DNA of 64,000 bases from Oceanirhabdus seepicola (lineage in GTDB: Bacteria > Bacillota > Clostridia > Clostridiales > Clostridiaceae). A program made the translations under genes and the position numbers. The stretch is from assembly GCF_023684385.1 (NCBI RefSeq), contig NZ_JAGSOJ010000004.1:372001-436000 (forward strand), read 5' to 3'. Under the pieces are notes generated by a model. That model was given only the letters and a program-made list of their open reading frames with translations, made no database searches and was not told the DNA's origin. Shown one piece after another: positions 17,083 to 24,342 of this stretch; the stretch's first letter is position 1; every line of letters starts with the position of its first letter.

Positions 17083-17647
17083 AATATTCAATGGAATTCC
17101 AAACCAATTCAAACATTTTATCAATTTCTTCTTCGGAAAAATTAACTCCCCCAACAAAGAAATCTTCTGCAATACTTTCTATTGGTGAAAATAATATTGA
17201 ATCAATTATTTTATTACTTAAGTCCTTTATCTCCTTGTTTTCTTTAAACTTATTTAACAAGCCATCTAACTTTACGCTATATTGCTGTGCTTGAATCTCA
17301 TCATACAAACAAGGGCAACTAGAAAATTGTTTTATAAAATAAAATTCATCTTCGTGGTTGATAATATAGTTGTAATAAGATTTATATATAGTTCTCAAAG
17401 ATTCTTTAGCGTTCATCTCAGAGTTTATATTTAAGTGTATAAAATTATGTCTTTCCATTCTTAATTCATGATAAATCTCATGTATCATAATACTTTTATT
17501 TTCATAATAAATATAAATAGTAGCTGGCGAAACCCCTGCTTCTTTAGCAATCTTTGCCATAGATATACCATGAAATCCATAATCACGAATTAATTTAATA
17601 ACGGTCTTCTTTATAGCTTCAATTTTTTTATCATCTTTTTTTCTCAA
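17081..17647 (-). CDS. TetR/AcrR-family regulator, likely master repressor of the redox locus
   Basis: 188 residues with the TetR helix-turn-helix at about 8-55 (ISMAKIAKEAGVSPATIYIYY) and an unrecognised ligand-binding C-terminal domain. The start is TTG with AAGGAAG eight bases upstream; no earlier ATG is available. Its own promoter (17672-17700) carries TGAACGTTCA in the spacer, so it is probably autoregulated. The same palindrome occurs at every operon of the neighbouring redox genes and nowhere else that I noticed in the window. By family logic it would repress until an inducer, perhaps an electrophile or steroid/quinone-like substrate, binds. A degraded copy of its 3' end lies at 14486-14602. 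Confidence 0.85.
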   Translation of the reverse strand: MRKKDDKKIEAIKKTVIKLIRDYGFHGISMAKIAKEAGVSPATIYIYYENKSIMIHEIYHELRMERHNFIHLNINSEMNAKESLRTIYKSYYNYIINHEDEFYFIKQFSSCPCLYDEIQAQQYSVKLDGLLNKFKENKEIKDLSNKIIDSILFSPIESIAEDFFVGGVNFSEEEIDKMFELVWNSIEY

Positions 17648-17671
17648 CGTTATGACTTCCTTTCTAAACTT

Positions 17672-17700
17672 ATTATAAATGAACGTTCATTCAGTGTCAA
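17672..17700 (-). promoter_or_regulatory. Autoregulated TetR promoter with operator in the spacer
   Basis: -35 TTGACA (17695-17700), 17-base spacer, -10 TATAAT (17672-17677). The spacer holds the perfect palindrome AATGAACGTTCATT (17678-17691). Confidence 0.8.
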
Positions 17701-17909
17701 TATATTTTAAAATATTTTTTGTTTTTTAATACTACTCCTTTATTTTAACTTATTTTTTCAAGTTTTGCTAAAACAATATTAACCACACTCTCATTAAATA
17801 TATCATAATCAACAATAATATCAATAAATAGAAGCTTTACTTTAATAAAACATCTACCAATACTTCGTAAAAATGATAGTAATCCTTTCTCCTTGTTTAA
17901 AACTATGTT

Positions 17910-19100
17910 TTAAAATATTATTTTTTCCTTGCAATTAAGTATAATGTCTTTATCGCTTAGATAACGTAGAAACTTTTTAAAGCAATCGGAAATAGCTTTC
18001 TTCATTTCTTCAGTAACAACAATATCAGGCTCCCACCACCAATTAATAATTTCAAGAATACCAGTTTTTTTGTTATATTTTGGTTCAAATCGTGCTATGA
18101 ATTTATCACCATATAAAACAGGTAATACATAGTAACCATGTTTTCGTTGTGAAGCAGGTGTGTACACTTCCCATTTATATTCAAATCCAAATAACTCTTT
18201 AATTAATTTTCGATCCCATATTAAATTATCCAAAGCTGCAATAAATGATGCCTGTGGTACATATTTAACACCCTTTATTATCTTATTTAATAAAGTCTCT
18301 TCCTCTTTACGAATATAAAATGAATATTTTATATCTTCTACTTCAAGCGGTATTAGTTCCCCTTTTTCAACAAGCCTAGATATAGCTTCATTTCTATCTT
18401 TACTTTTCATCCAGTGTATTCCAAGCCATGCATCACCTGAACGATTCCATAAAAGCCCAATAGCGCCTATTCTTCTTTTTACATACCACTCAAAATACTG
18501 CTCTATGGTAGTATTAGGGTCTGGCGTAGACAATAATTCAGATGGTAGTTGTTTTTCTGAAAAATCATAAACCTTTCTTGTACCAACCTTATGATGAATA
18601 ATCAATTCACCCCAAAAATACATGCTTTCAAGAGCTGCACGTGCTACTCTTGTTGATGACCATCCCCATTTAACTTTGGCATCAATTTTTATGTCAATAG
18701 ATGATAGAGGTCCTTCTTCTATTAGAGCTTCTCTTACCTTCGGTAACACCTTATCAATTGAAGCTTTTTCTTTTTCATATTGATGATATTGATCTGCTCT
18801 ATATCTAGCAAAGTATGGCCAATCCTCCACTGGATAAATAGACATACATTTATCCCAACCATCTAATAATTTTCTGTCAGTATATAAAAGTTCTCGAAGA
18901 TTTTCTGCTTTAAATTCTTCGACTCGAGACTGCAGAACAAGGTATGGATTGTATCCAACCATATCAAGGGGATCATACTGTATACATCCAACCTTCCTTA
19001 TATATTCATATATACCTTCCTTACCGCAAATCTTTCTTGGTTCTAAAAGGCTTTGATATGCAAGTAAAAATTCACGTGCTTGTTTTTTAGTTAATCGCAT
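17910..19100 (-). CDS. YcaQ/AlkX-family winged-helix DNA glycosylase (HTH_42, DUF1006)
   Basis: A 396-residue member of the YcaQ/AlkZ superfamily. The opening residues MRLTKKQAREFLLAYQ and the segment IRKVGCIQYDPLDMV contain Q41-Y42-D43, the QxD catalytic motif of the YcaQ (AlkX) branch, which unhooks DNA interstrand crosslinks and alkylated bases. AlkZ proteins carry QxQ instead. Later conserved parts include WDRKLIKELFGFEYKWEVY and GYYVLPVLYGDKFIARFEPK. Separated from the upstream OYE gene by a strong terminator (19136-19159), so it probably has its own promoter. Repair of alkylation damage fits beside electrophile-handling genes, but it is not tied to the TetR operators. Confidence 0.8.
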   Translation of the reverse strand: MRLTKKQAREFLLAYQSLLEPRKICGKEGIYEYIRKVGCIQYDPLDMVGYNPYLVLQSRVEEFKAENLRELLYTDRKLLDGWDKCMSIYPVEDWPYFARYRADQYHQYEKEKASIDKVLPKVREALIEEGPLSSIDIKIDAKVKWGWSSTRVARAALESMYFWGELIIHHKVGTRKVYDFSEKQLPSELLSTPDPNTTIEQYFEWYVKRRIGAIGLLWNRSGDAWLGIHWMKSKDRNEAISRLVEKGELIPLEVEDIKYSFYIRKEEETLLNKIIKGVKYVPQASFIAALDNLIWDRKLIKELFGFEYKWEVYTPASQRKHGYYVLPVLYGDKFIARFEPKYNKKTGILEIINWWWEPDIVVTEEMKKAISDCFKKFLRYLSDKDIILNCKEKIIF

Positions 19101-19135
19101 TCATTATTTCTCCTTATATAATCAGTATTACCTAA

Positions 19136-19159
19136 AAAAGCAGCTAATAGGCTGCTTTT
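19136..19159 (-). terminator. Terminator of the selenoDsbA-flavin reductase-OYE operon
   Basis: GCAGC / GCTGC flanked by A and T tracts; on the minus strand the stem is followed by TTTTTT. Confidence 0.8.
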
Positions 19160-19188
19160 GGGGAGTTGATGAATAATATTAGATTCTA

Positions 19189-20232
19189 TTATTTATTATA
19201 CCAAGGGCACTTTCTGCCATCTATATGATACTTACATCCTGTTCTGCAATGATAACATTTATTAATATCTTCACCTTTAATAGCTTTGTTTGTCCAATCA
19301 GGGTCAGCAAGCAATCCTCTACCAACAGCAACCATATCTATCAAGTTATTTTCTAGTAAATATTCAGCTTCTTTTGCTTCTCTAATACCAAATACACAAG
19401 CTACAGGAATATTAACTTCTTGATGTATAACTGTACCCATGTATGTTATTGCTGATAACTTAAATTCTTCAGGTACAACGATACTATCTGCACCAATACC
19501 AACTGATACATTTAAAATATCTACTCCTGCTTCTTCAAGTTTCTTTGCAAAGTATTTATCTTCTTCCATAGTTGGATCATTAGCTCCAAGTCTATAGCAT
19601 ATTATAAAGTCCTCTCCAACTGCTTGCCTAATCTCATGCACTATTTCCAAAGATAATCTAAGTCTATTATCTAATGATCCTCCATAACTGTCAGTTCTTT
19701 TATTAACCTCTTTTGATGTCAATTGGCTTAAAAGATAACCGTGAGCACCGTGGATTTCAATCCCATCTAAGCCCGCTTTTTTAGCTCTTAAAGCAGCCGC
19801 AACATGGTCTTTTTTAACTTTTTCTATCATTTGAATGGGCATTTCTAAACATTCTTTATTTTCAATTTCAACTGGAGAAGAAGAGTATACAGTTTTTCCT
19901 AAGGCTTTCTTACCAGCATTCATTAATTGAACAATTACTACTGCTCCTTCATCATGACAACTCTTTGCTATTCTTTCAAACTGAGGAATATGCTCATCCT
20001 TCCATATCCCAAGCTCTGTATCACATATACGAACATCTTTTGATATAGAAGATGATTCAATTATGATCATTCCAGTTCCACCCTTTGCTCTTTTCCCATA
20101 ATGGTCTGCACGATCAATAATTTCAAATCCATCATTATCTGTCCAGTTAAAACATACTACAGGAGGCATAATTATTCTGTTTTTAACTTTATGTTTATTT
20201 ACTTTAATAGACCTATTTATTGTATTACTCAT
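19189..20232 (-). CDS. NADH:flavin oxidoreductase, short OYE type with C-terminal Cys cluster
   Basis: A 347-residue OYE barrel from the ATG at 20232, chosen because GGGAG lies seven bases upstream; an upstream ATG at 20277 lacks a ribosome site. Motifs: HGAHGYLLSQLTS, KRTDSYGGS, MVAVGRGLLADPDW, and a final Cys-x2-Cys-x3-Cys-x8-Cys (CYHCRTGCKYHIDGRKC). It is the third OYE of the locus and only modestly similar to the other two. Last gene of the operon led by the selenoDsbA gene. Predicted to reduce conjugated C=C bonds; substrate unknown. Confidence 0.85.
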   Translation of the reverse strand: MSNTINRSIKVNKHKVKNRIIMPPVVCFNWTDNDGFEIIDRADHYGKRAKGGTGMIIIESSSISKDVRICDTELGIWKDEHIPQFERIAKSCHDEGAVVIVQLMNAGKKALGKTVYSSSPVEIENKECLEMPIQMIEKVKKDHVAAALRAKKAGLDGIEIHGAHGYLLSQLTSKEVNKRTDSYGGSLDNRLRLSLEIVHEIRQAVGEDFIICYRLGANDPTMEEDKYFAKKLEEAGVDILNVSVGIGADSIVVPEEFKLSAITYMGTVIHQEVNIPVACVFGIREAKEAEYLLENNLIDMVAVGRGLLADPDWTNKAIKGEDINKCYHCRTGCKYHIDGRKCPWYNK

Positions 20233-20338
20233 GTGATTACTCCCTTTTATTTGAATTTTCCTATCTATATAGTACATTTAATACACTACAAATAGTTTTC
20301 TTATTTAAACTCCATATATCTCACTTTTTTATTTATCC

Positions 20339-21328
20339 TTAATTCAAAATAACATTATATTTTTTCATCTTCAATGTATTAGCAGTCTTATCCTTTATAA
20401 AAATACATTCAACTTTTACCTTAGTATGGACCCTTTTGCTTTTAGCCTGACCTTTTTCCCATGTTTTAGCTCTATGGTAAACATCCATTCTAGCTATAAA
20501 TTCTTTTTCGTTCAATTTATCCACTTCAAATTTTTCAATAATATGTTTGCCATCAAAACAAGTATTGTTATTATCTTTATACCAGTCGCTGTATTTTTCA
20601 AAACTATCGATTAAAATCGGTCCAAGAATAATGTCAACATCATTCCAATAAAAAAACTCTTTCAATTCTTCAATTGGTTCATGATTATCGATTTTATTAT
20701 AATAATCCAATATTAATTCTAAAATTTCTTTTTCATAATCAGACATAGTATTATCATTTAATAATGACGTTTGCCACATACGATTAGCTCTACCTAAATA
20801 CTCACCAGTTCCAAAGTATTCTCGATCACCATGCATATATGAAATAGGATCTATCTTTAATATATCTGGCATTCCATTTTCTTTTAAACAATCTTTATCA
20901 ATTTTAACATCTATAACCTCACCTATGAACATAGTATGCAGTCCCAGATCATCATATTTAACCAATTTACATTCCAAAACTACTGGGAATTCTGATACAT
21001 ATGGTGCATCTACAACCTCACTTTTCACTGAAGTTAAGCCTGTTTTCTCAAATTTATTTTCTATTCTTCCTGAAACTGTACCTACATAGTCCATCTCTAA
21101 TACATGTTTTTTAGATGGAATGCAAATTGTAAATGCTTGTTTGTCAATAATATTGCTGTAACTATAGGTTGCTTTTCTTAATGATACTGATATCATAGTT
21201 GGACTAGAGTTTACAATACCAGTCCATGCTGCTGTCATCATATTTGCATTATTATCATTGTCATAAGTTCCAACAACAACAGATGGTAATGGTAAAATCA
21301 TTGTGTTTGCTCCTACTGATTTTTTCAT
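20339..21328 (-). CDS. Flavin reductase-like FMN-binding protein fused to an NTF2-like domain
   Basis: 329 residues. The first part, to about 185, is a flavin reductase split barrel (TMILPLPSVVVGTYD, MMTAAWTGIVNSSP, MISVSLRKATYSYSNI), typical of proteins that bind FMN and shuttle electrons. The last 140 residues form a separate alpha+beta region (helix SDYEKEILELILDYYNKID, later strands VKVECIFIKDKTANTLKM) that resembles the SnoaL/NTF2 fold; I could not match it to a named family. The fusion is unusual. It is the middle gene between selenoDsbA (37-base gap) and the OYE at 19189, so it could pass electrons to that enzyme (inference). Confidence 0.7.
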   Translation of the reverse strand: MKKSVGANTMILPLPSVVVGTYDNDNNANMMTAAWTGIVNSSPTMISVSLRKATYSYSNIIDKQAFTICIPSKKHVLEMDYVGTVSGRIENKFEKTGLTSVKSEVVDAPYVSEFPVVLECKLVKYDDLGLHTMFIGEVIDVKIDKDCLKENGMPDILKIDPISYMHGDREYFGTGEYLGRANRMWQTSLLNDNTMSDYEKEILELILDYYNKIDNHEPIEELKEFFYWNDVDIILGPILIDSFEKYSDWYKDNNNTCFDGKHIIEKFEVDKLNEKEFIARMDVYHRAKTWEKGQAKSKRVHTKVKVECIFIKDKTANTLKMKKYNVILN

Positions 21329-21365
21329 TTAAATCATTCCCTTCCTATATGAATAATTTCACTCT

Positions 21366-21980
21366 TTATAATAAACCTTTGTTTTTTAATCTAGAATCAA
21401 ATAAGTTTCTAAATGTTTCAATAGATTGGGCCCCTACAACTTTATACTCATCATTGATAATAAATGTTGGGGTGCTATTAATACCCATGTTTTTAGCATG
21501 TTGTGCATCTTCTTTTATTTTTTCTGCAAATCTTCTTTCTTTCACAGATCTAGCTAGTTCTTCTCCATTTATACCTACTTTCATACCTACTTCACTTAGA
21601 ACTTCAATATTCCCAATATCTTTTACTGAAGTAAAAGATGCATACATTAATGCATCATGATATTCTTTATATTTACCAATAGATTTTGCATATTCAGCTG
21701 CTTCTAAAGAATTATATGAGTTATACATGATCTTTAAATCACCAAACTTTAATCCAAAAGGTTCTGCCATATTATTAAAATTATCAATCATCATATTAAG
21801 TCTATTTTCACCCATCATTTCAATAAAACTAACTCCCTCACTTGGAGTCTCAGGATGGATTTCGTACCCTATCCATTCTTCTTCAATATCATATTCCTTT
21901 TTTAACTGGTCGACAACGCCCTTGCCAACATAACAGAATCCTCATATATAGTCAGAAAAAATTTTAATATTAATAGTCAT
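21366..21980 (-). CDS. Selenocysteine-containing FrnE/DsbA-like protein (UGFC active site)
   Basis: A 204-residue frame from ATG 21980 (AGGAG nine bases upstream) with an in-frame UGA at 21942-21944. Read-through gives IFSDYI-U13-GFC16-YVGKG, exactly where FrnE-type DsbA proteins have SDxxCPxCyxGk. The downstream frame is intact through GYEIHPETPSEG, helices, and GINSTPTFIINDEYKVVGAQ, whose cis-Pro STPTF is the thioredoxin-fold hallmark. A SECIS-like hairpin follows (21909-21929). Ordinary calling starts internally at 21818 and loses the active site. No signal peptide, so it is a cytosolic thiol/selenol oxidoreductase. First gene of the operon with the flavin reductase and OYE, under the operator promoter at 22114. 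Confidence 0.9.
21909..21929 (-). promoter_or_regulatory. Bacterial SECIS-like hairpin (selenoDsbA)
   Basis: On the mRNA GUUGGCAA pairs with UUGUCGAC (8 bp, two G-U) around loop GGGCG. The stem starts 12 bases after the UGA, putting the loop 20 bases downstream with G at its first positions. The sequence differs from the two peroxiredoxin hairpins but the geometry is the same. Confidence 0.65.
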
Positions 21981-22028
21981 GTAACTCATCTCCTATTTTT
22001 TTAATTCATACTTGACTTTATATCTAAG

Positions 22029-22142
22029 TGAATATTCATTTAACTTATTCCTAAAAAAAATTATTCAATAAATAATTTTTTAATTCTAAATAAAATTTTC
22101 ACCATTCAAACCTATTTTAAATGAATGTTCATTCACTGTCAA
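22029..22142 (-). promoter_or_regulatory. Promoter with TetR-type operator plus second operator (selenoDsbA operon)
   Basis: -35 TTGACA (22137-22142), 17-base spacer containing AATGAACATTCATT, -10 TAAAAT (22114-22119). A second palindrome TGAATATTCA lies at 22029-22038 between promoter and gene. Between them, 22055-22081 forms an AT-only 11-bp hairpin that could be an attenuator, but its composition makes this weak. Confidence 0.75.
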
Positions 22143-22327
22143 TATTCTTTTTGAAGTTAATCAATTTTATTATGCGCTCTTATAACATTTTCTATTAGTG
22201 CTTATAAAACAACATTCACTATATCTCCACTACAGTTATATAGTTATTAATAAAATTATGAAATTATTTTACGTTAATTTGGGAAAAATACTTAAGATTA
22301 TTATTAAATTCAAAAGGAGAGAATTAA

Positions 22328-23029
22328 ATGAATATATATATAATAATTGCTTTTAGAGTGACTACTATTATGCTTGTTTTATTATTATCAACATTACTTA
22401 TTTCAGGCAAACGCCCTATTGGAGAGCTTCCAGTGTTTGATTTTCTAACTATTATTGTTATTGGTGCTGTTACTGGTGCCGATATTGCAGAACCTAAGGT
22501 TCCTCATCTTCATATAATTTTTGCCATTATAGTAATGTGTTTATTCCAAAAAATAATTAATTCAATCTACTTAAAATCAAATTTTTTCAGAAAGCTAATA
22601 ACCTTTCCCCCTACAATAATAGTTCAGGATGGAAAAATGATATATAAGAATATAAAAAAAGTAAAGTATTCTGCAGATGAAATATTAATGCTCTTACGAG
22701 AGAACGACATCTTTGATATAAGTGAAGTTAAATATGGAATATTAGAAGCAAGTGGAGATGTTTCTATTTTACGAAAAAGCTATGCAGAAGCTATAACTAA
22801 AAAAGATTTAAACATCAAATCAATGGATACTGAACTTAAACATACAATAATTTTTGATGGAAAGTTTCAAAACGAAAATTTAAATCTACTTAATTTCTCT
22901 AAAGAAGAAATAATAGAAATTATTAGAGAACATGGTTACAATGACATCTCTCAGATTTTCTTTGCTTCTATGGATAAAAGTAAAAATATATGTATATCTG
23001 ACTATGATGTTAAGTGTGATGATATTTAA
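22328..23029 (+). CDS. DUF421 (YetF-family) membrane protein
   Basis: A 233-residue protein with three N-terminal membrane helices (about 5-25, 35-55, 62-80) and the YetF hallmarks LISGKRPIGELPVFDFL, a conserved polar FPPTIIVQDGKM, and a soluble DUF421 domain (DEILMLLRENDIFDISEVKYG) repeated weakly near the end. The function of the family is not established; several members affect spores or membrane properties. AAGGAGAG lies before the ATG. It diverges from the TetR-controlled selenoDsbA operon. Confidence 0.85.
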   Translation: MNIYIIIAFRVTTIMLVLLLSTLLISGKRPIGELPVFDFLTIIVIGAVTGADIAEPKVPHLHIIFAIIVMCLFQKIINSIYLKSNFFRKLITFPPTIIVQDGKMIYKNIKKVKYSADEILMLLRENDIFDISEVKYGILEASGDVSILRKSYAEAITKKDLNIKSMDTELKHTIIFDGKFQNENLNLLNFSKEEIIEIIREHGYNDISQIFFASMDKSKNICISDYDVKCDDI

Positions 23030-23174
23030 TATAAATTTTTTATATCATAAATATTTTCTTTATTATTGGTTAAAATATTATTGAGTAAGTAATAGTCTAG
23101 TTAAGATTTACATTATATCTTTAAGATTATGTAAATTGATCTAAGATATTATATAGGTGGCGACACTTATATAA

Positions 23175-23219
23175 TGTTTATGATATGATTTTTTATGATA
23201 CATAATCATATCATAAACA
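23175..23219. repeat. Perfect 16-bp inverted repeat
   Basis: Arms 23175-23190 and 23204-23219 (TGTTTATGATATGATT and its complement), 13-base loop. No T-run directly follows. Confidence 0.6.
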
Positions 23220-23229
23220 ATTGAACTAC

Positions 23230-23264
23230 CACTAAGTAATATACTTCTTGTATATTACTTAGTG
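23230..23264. repeat. Perfect 15-bp inverted repeat
   Basis: CACTAAGTAATATAC and its complement separated by TTCTT. It lies 11 bases after the previous hairpin. Confidence 0.6.
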
Positions 23265-23332
23265 AAACGAATCGTTATTATAGGTAACATAAGCTTTGTA
23301 TAATAGCGTTAGTAAGATTATTACTTGCTCCA

Positions 23333-23368
23333 TAAACCCCTATATTAGTTTTCTAATATAGGGGTTTA
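23333..23368 (+). terminator. Strong 16-bp hairpin, probable terminator
   Basis: TAAACCCCTATATTAG and its complement around TTTT, followed by GTTTGTT. It could end the DUF421 transcript or a small RNA. Confidence 0.6.
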
Positions 23369-23413
23369 GTTTGTTAACAAAGTTTCAATATATTGTTTTC
23401 TGTTTTTAAGATT

Positions 23414-23455
23414 TTATATACAAGTAGACCCATAAGATAACGCAGTAGCACTATG
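23414..23455 (-). pseudogene. Relic of a glutamate decarboxylase 3' end
   Basis: Minus-strand codons read HSATALSYGSTCI-stop, matching the unusual C-terminus of the intact decarboxylase at 24343 (DSTAALSCGSTCV-stop). DNA similarity covers about 35 bases. A stop codon lies just upstream in frame. This is likely the remains of a second decarboxylase copy or a local duplication. Confidence 0.65.
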
Positions 23456-23556
23456 TTATTTCCAAAATTCAGTAAAATCAATCTTTTTATAAATGAGATT
23501 GAAAGTTATGATATTGTGACATAATAATATATATCAATGTTGAGAGGAGTCATATA

Positions 23557-24192
23557 ATGTATATTAACTGGTTAGAATGGTTAGGTTATTTAGCTTCACT
23601 TATTGTTCTAATATCACTATTAATGAGTTCTATACTAAAACTGAGATGGATCAATTTGGCAGGTTCTTGTATGTTTTCTCTTTATGGATTCTTAATAGGT
23701 GCACTACCTGTAGGATTTATGAATCTCGGTATTGCCGCAATAAACATATATTATCTTATAAAAATATATGGCACTAAGGAGTTTTTTAAGATTCTTCCTA
23801 CTGAAGGTAACTCTCAGTATTTTAATTACTTTTTAGACTTTTACAAAACTGAGATTGAGAAATACTCTGATAAATATCAGATTAACATTAGCACTTCTGA
23901 TGTAGGTTTTTATATTTTAAGAAATATGATACCAGCAGGACTATTTATAGGTTCACGTTATAATGAAGATACTCTTAATGTAGAGCTTGATTTTGTTATA
24001 CCAGAATATAGAGATTTTAAAATTGGAACATATGTATTTGAACATAATAAACAATATTTCATTGATAAAGGTTATTCTAAATTTATAAGTTTTTCATCAA
24101 AAGATGAGCATATAAACTACTTAAAGAAAATGGGCTTTAAAGAAAGTGTACAAAATAATCGTAAATGTTTTATAAAGTCAATAAATGTATAA
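23557..24192 (+). CDS. YgjV-like membrane domain fused to a GNAT-like domain
   Basis: 211 residues. The first 75 form three membrane helices with the YgjV/Imp pattern (WLEWLGYLASLIVLISLLM, RWINLAGSCMFSLYG, NLGIAAINIYYLIK). The rest looks like an acetyltransferase fold (ILRNMIPAGLFIGSRY, FVIPEYRDFKIGTYVFEH, YLKKMGF) ending in the usual GNAT KMGF segment. Function unknown; such fusions occur in Firmicutes. ATG follows GAGAGGAG. It converges with the decarboxylase gene across a shared terminator. Confidence 0.7.
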   Translation: MYINWLEWLGYLASLIVLISLLMSSILKLRWINLAGSCMFSLYGFLIGALPVGFMNLGIAAINIYYLIKIYGTKEFFKILPTEGNSQYFNYFLDFYKTEIEKYSDKYQINISTSDVGFYILRNMIPAGLFIGSRYNEDTLNVELDFVIPEYRDFKIGTYVFEHNKQYFIDKGYSKFISFSSKDEHINYLKKMGFKESVQNNRKCFIKSINV

Positions 24193-24259
24193 TTTTATTC
24201 AAACAACAATATTAAGTTTTAGGTTCTTGTCTTACAATTCATTAAACACATTCTTTATA

Positions 24260-24307
24260 AAGGTTATAACTAATTTCATCCTTAACAATACAATTAGTTA
24301 TAACCTT
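24260..24307. terminator. Bidirectional terminator
   Basis: A perfect 16-bp stem (AAGGTTATAACTAATT and complement) with a 16-base loop, followed on the plus strand by ATTTTTTG, between convergent genes. Confidence 0.8.
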
Positions 24308-24342
24308 ATTTTTTGTATGTCTCCATGCAATACTTATTCCAA

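Larger units (their letters stand above)
23030..23556. other. Gene-free stretch with three strong hairpins and a gene relic
   Basis: No ORF with coding character. It holds near-perfect inverted repeats at 23175-23219, 23230-23264 and 23333-23368, a decarboxylase tail relic at 23414-23455, and the promoter region of the next plus-strand gene. The 23265-23332 interval is unique sequence without visible signals. A small structured RNA is possible. Confidence 0.5.

Noticed and set aside
21366..21818. A 150-residue DsbA-like protein starting at 21818
   Set aside because: It would lack the active site and has no good ribosome site. The true start at 21980 restores the motif through a UGA codon.
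22055..22081. AT-only hairpin as a true attenuator of the selenoDsbA operon
   Set aside because: Only A-T pairs; such stems arise easily by chance in this base composition.
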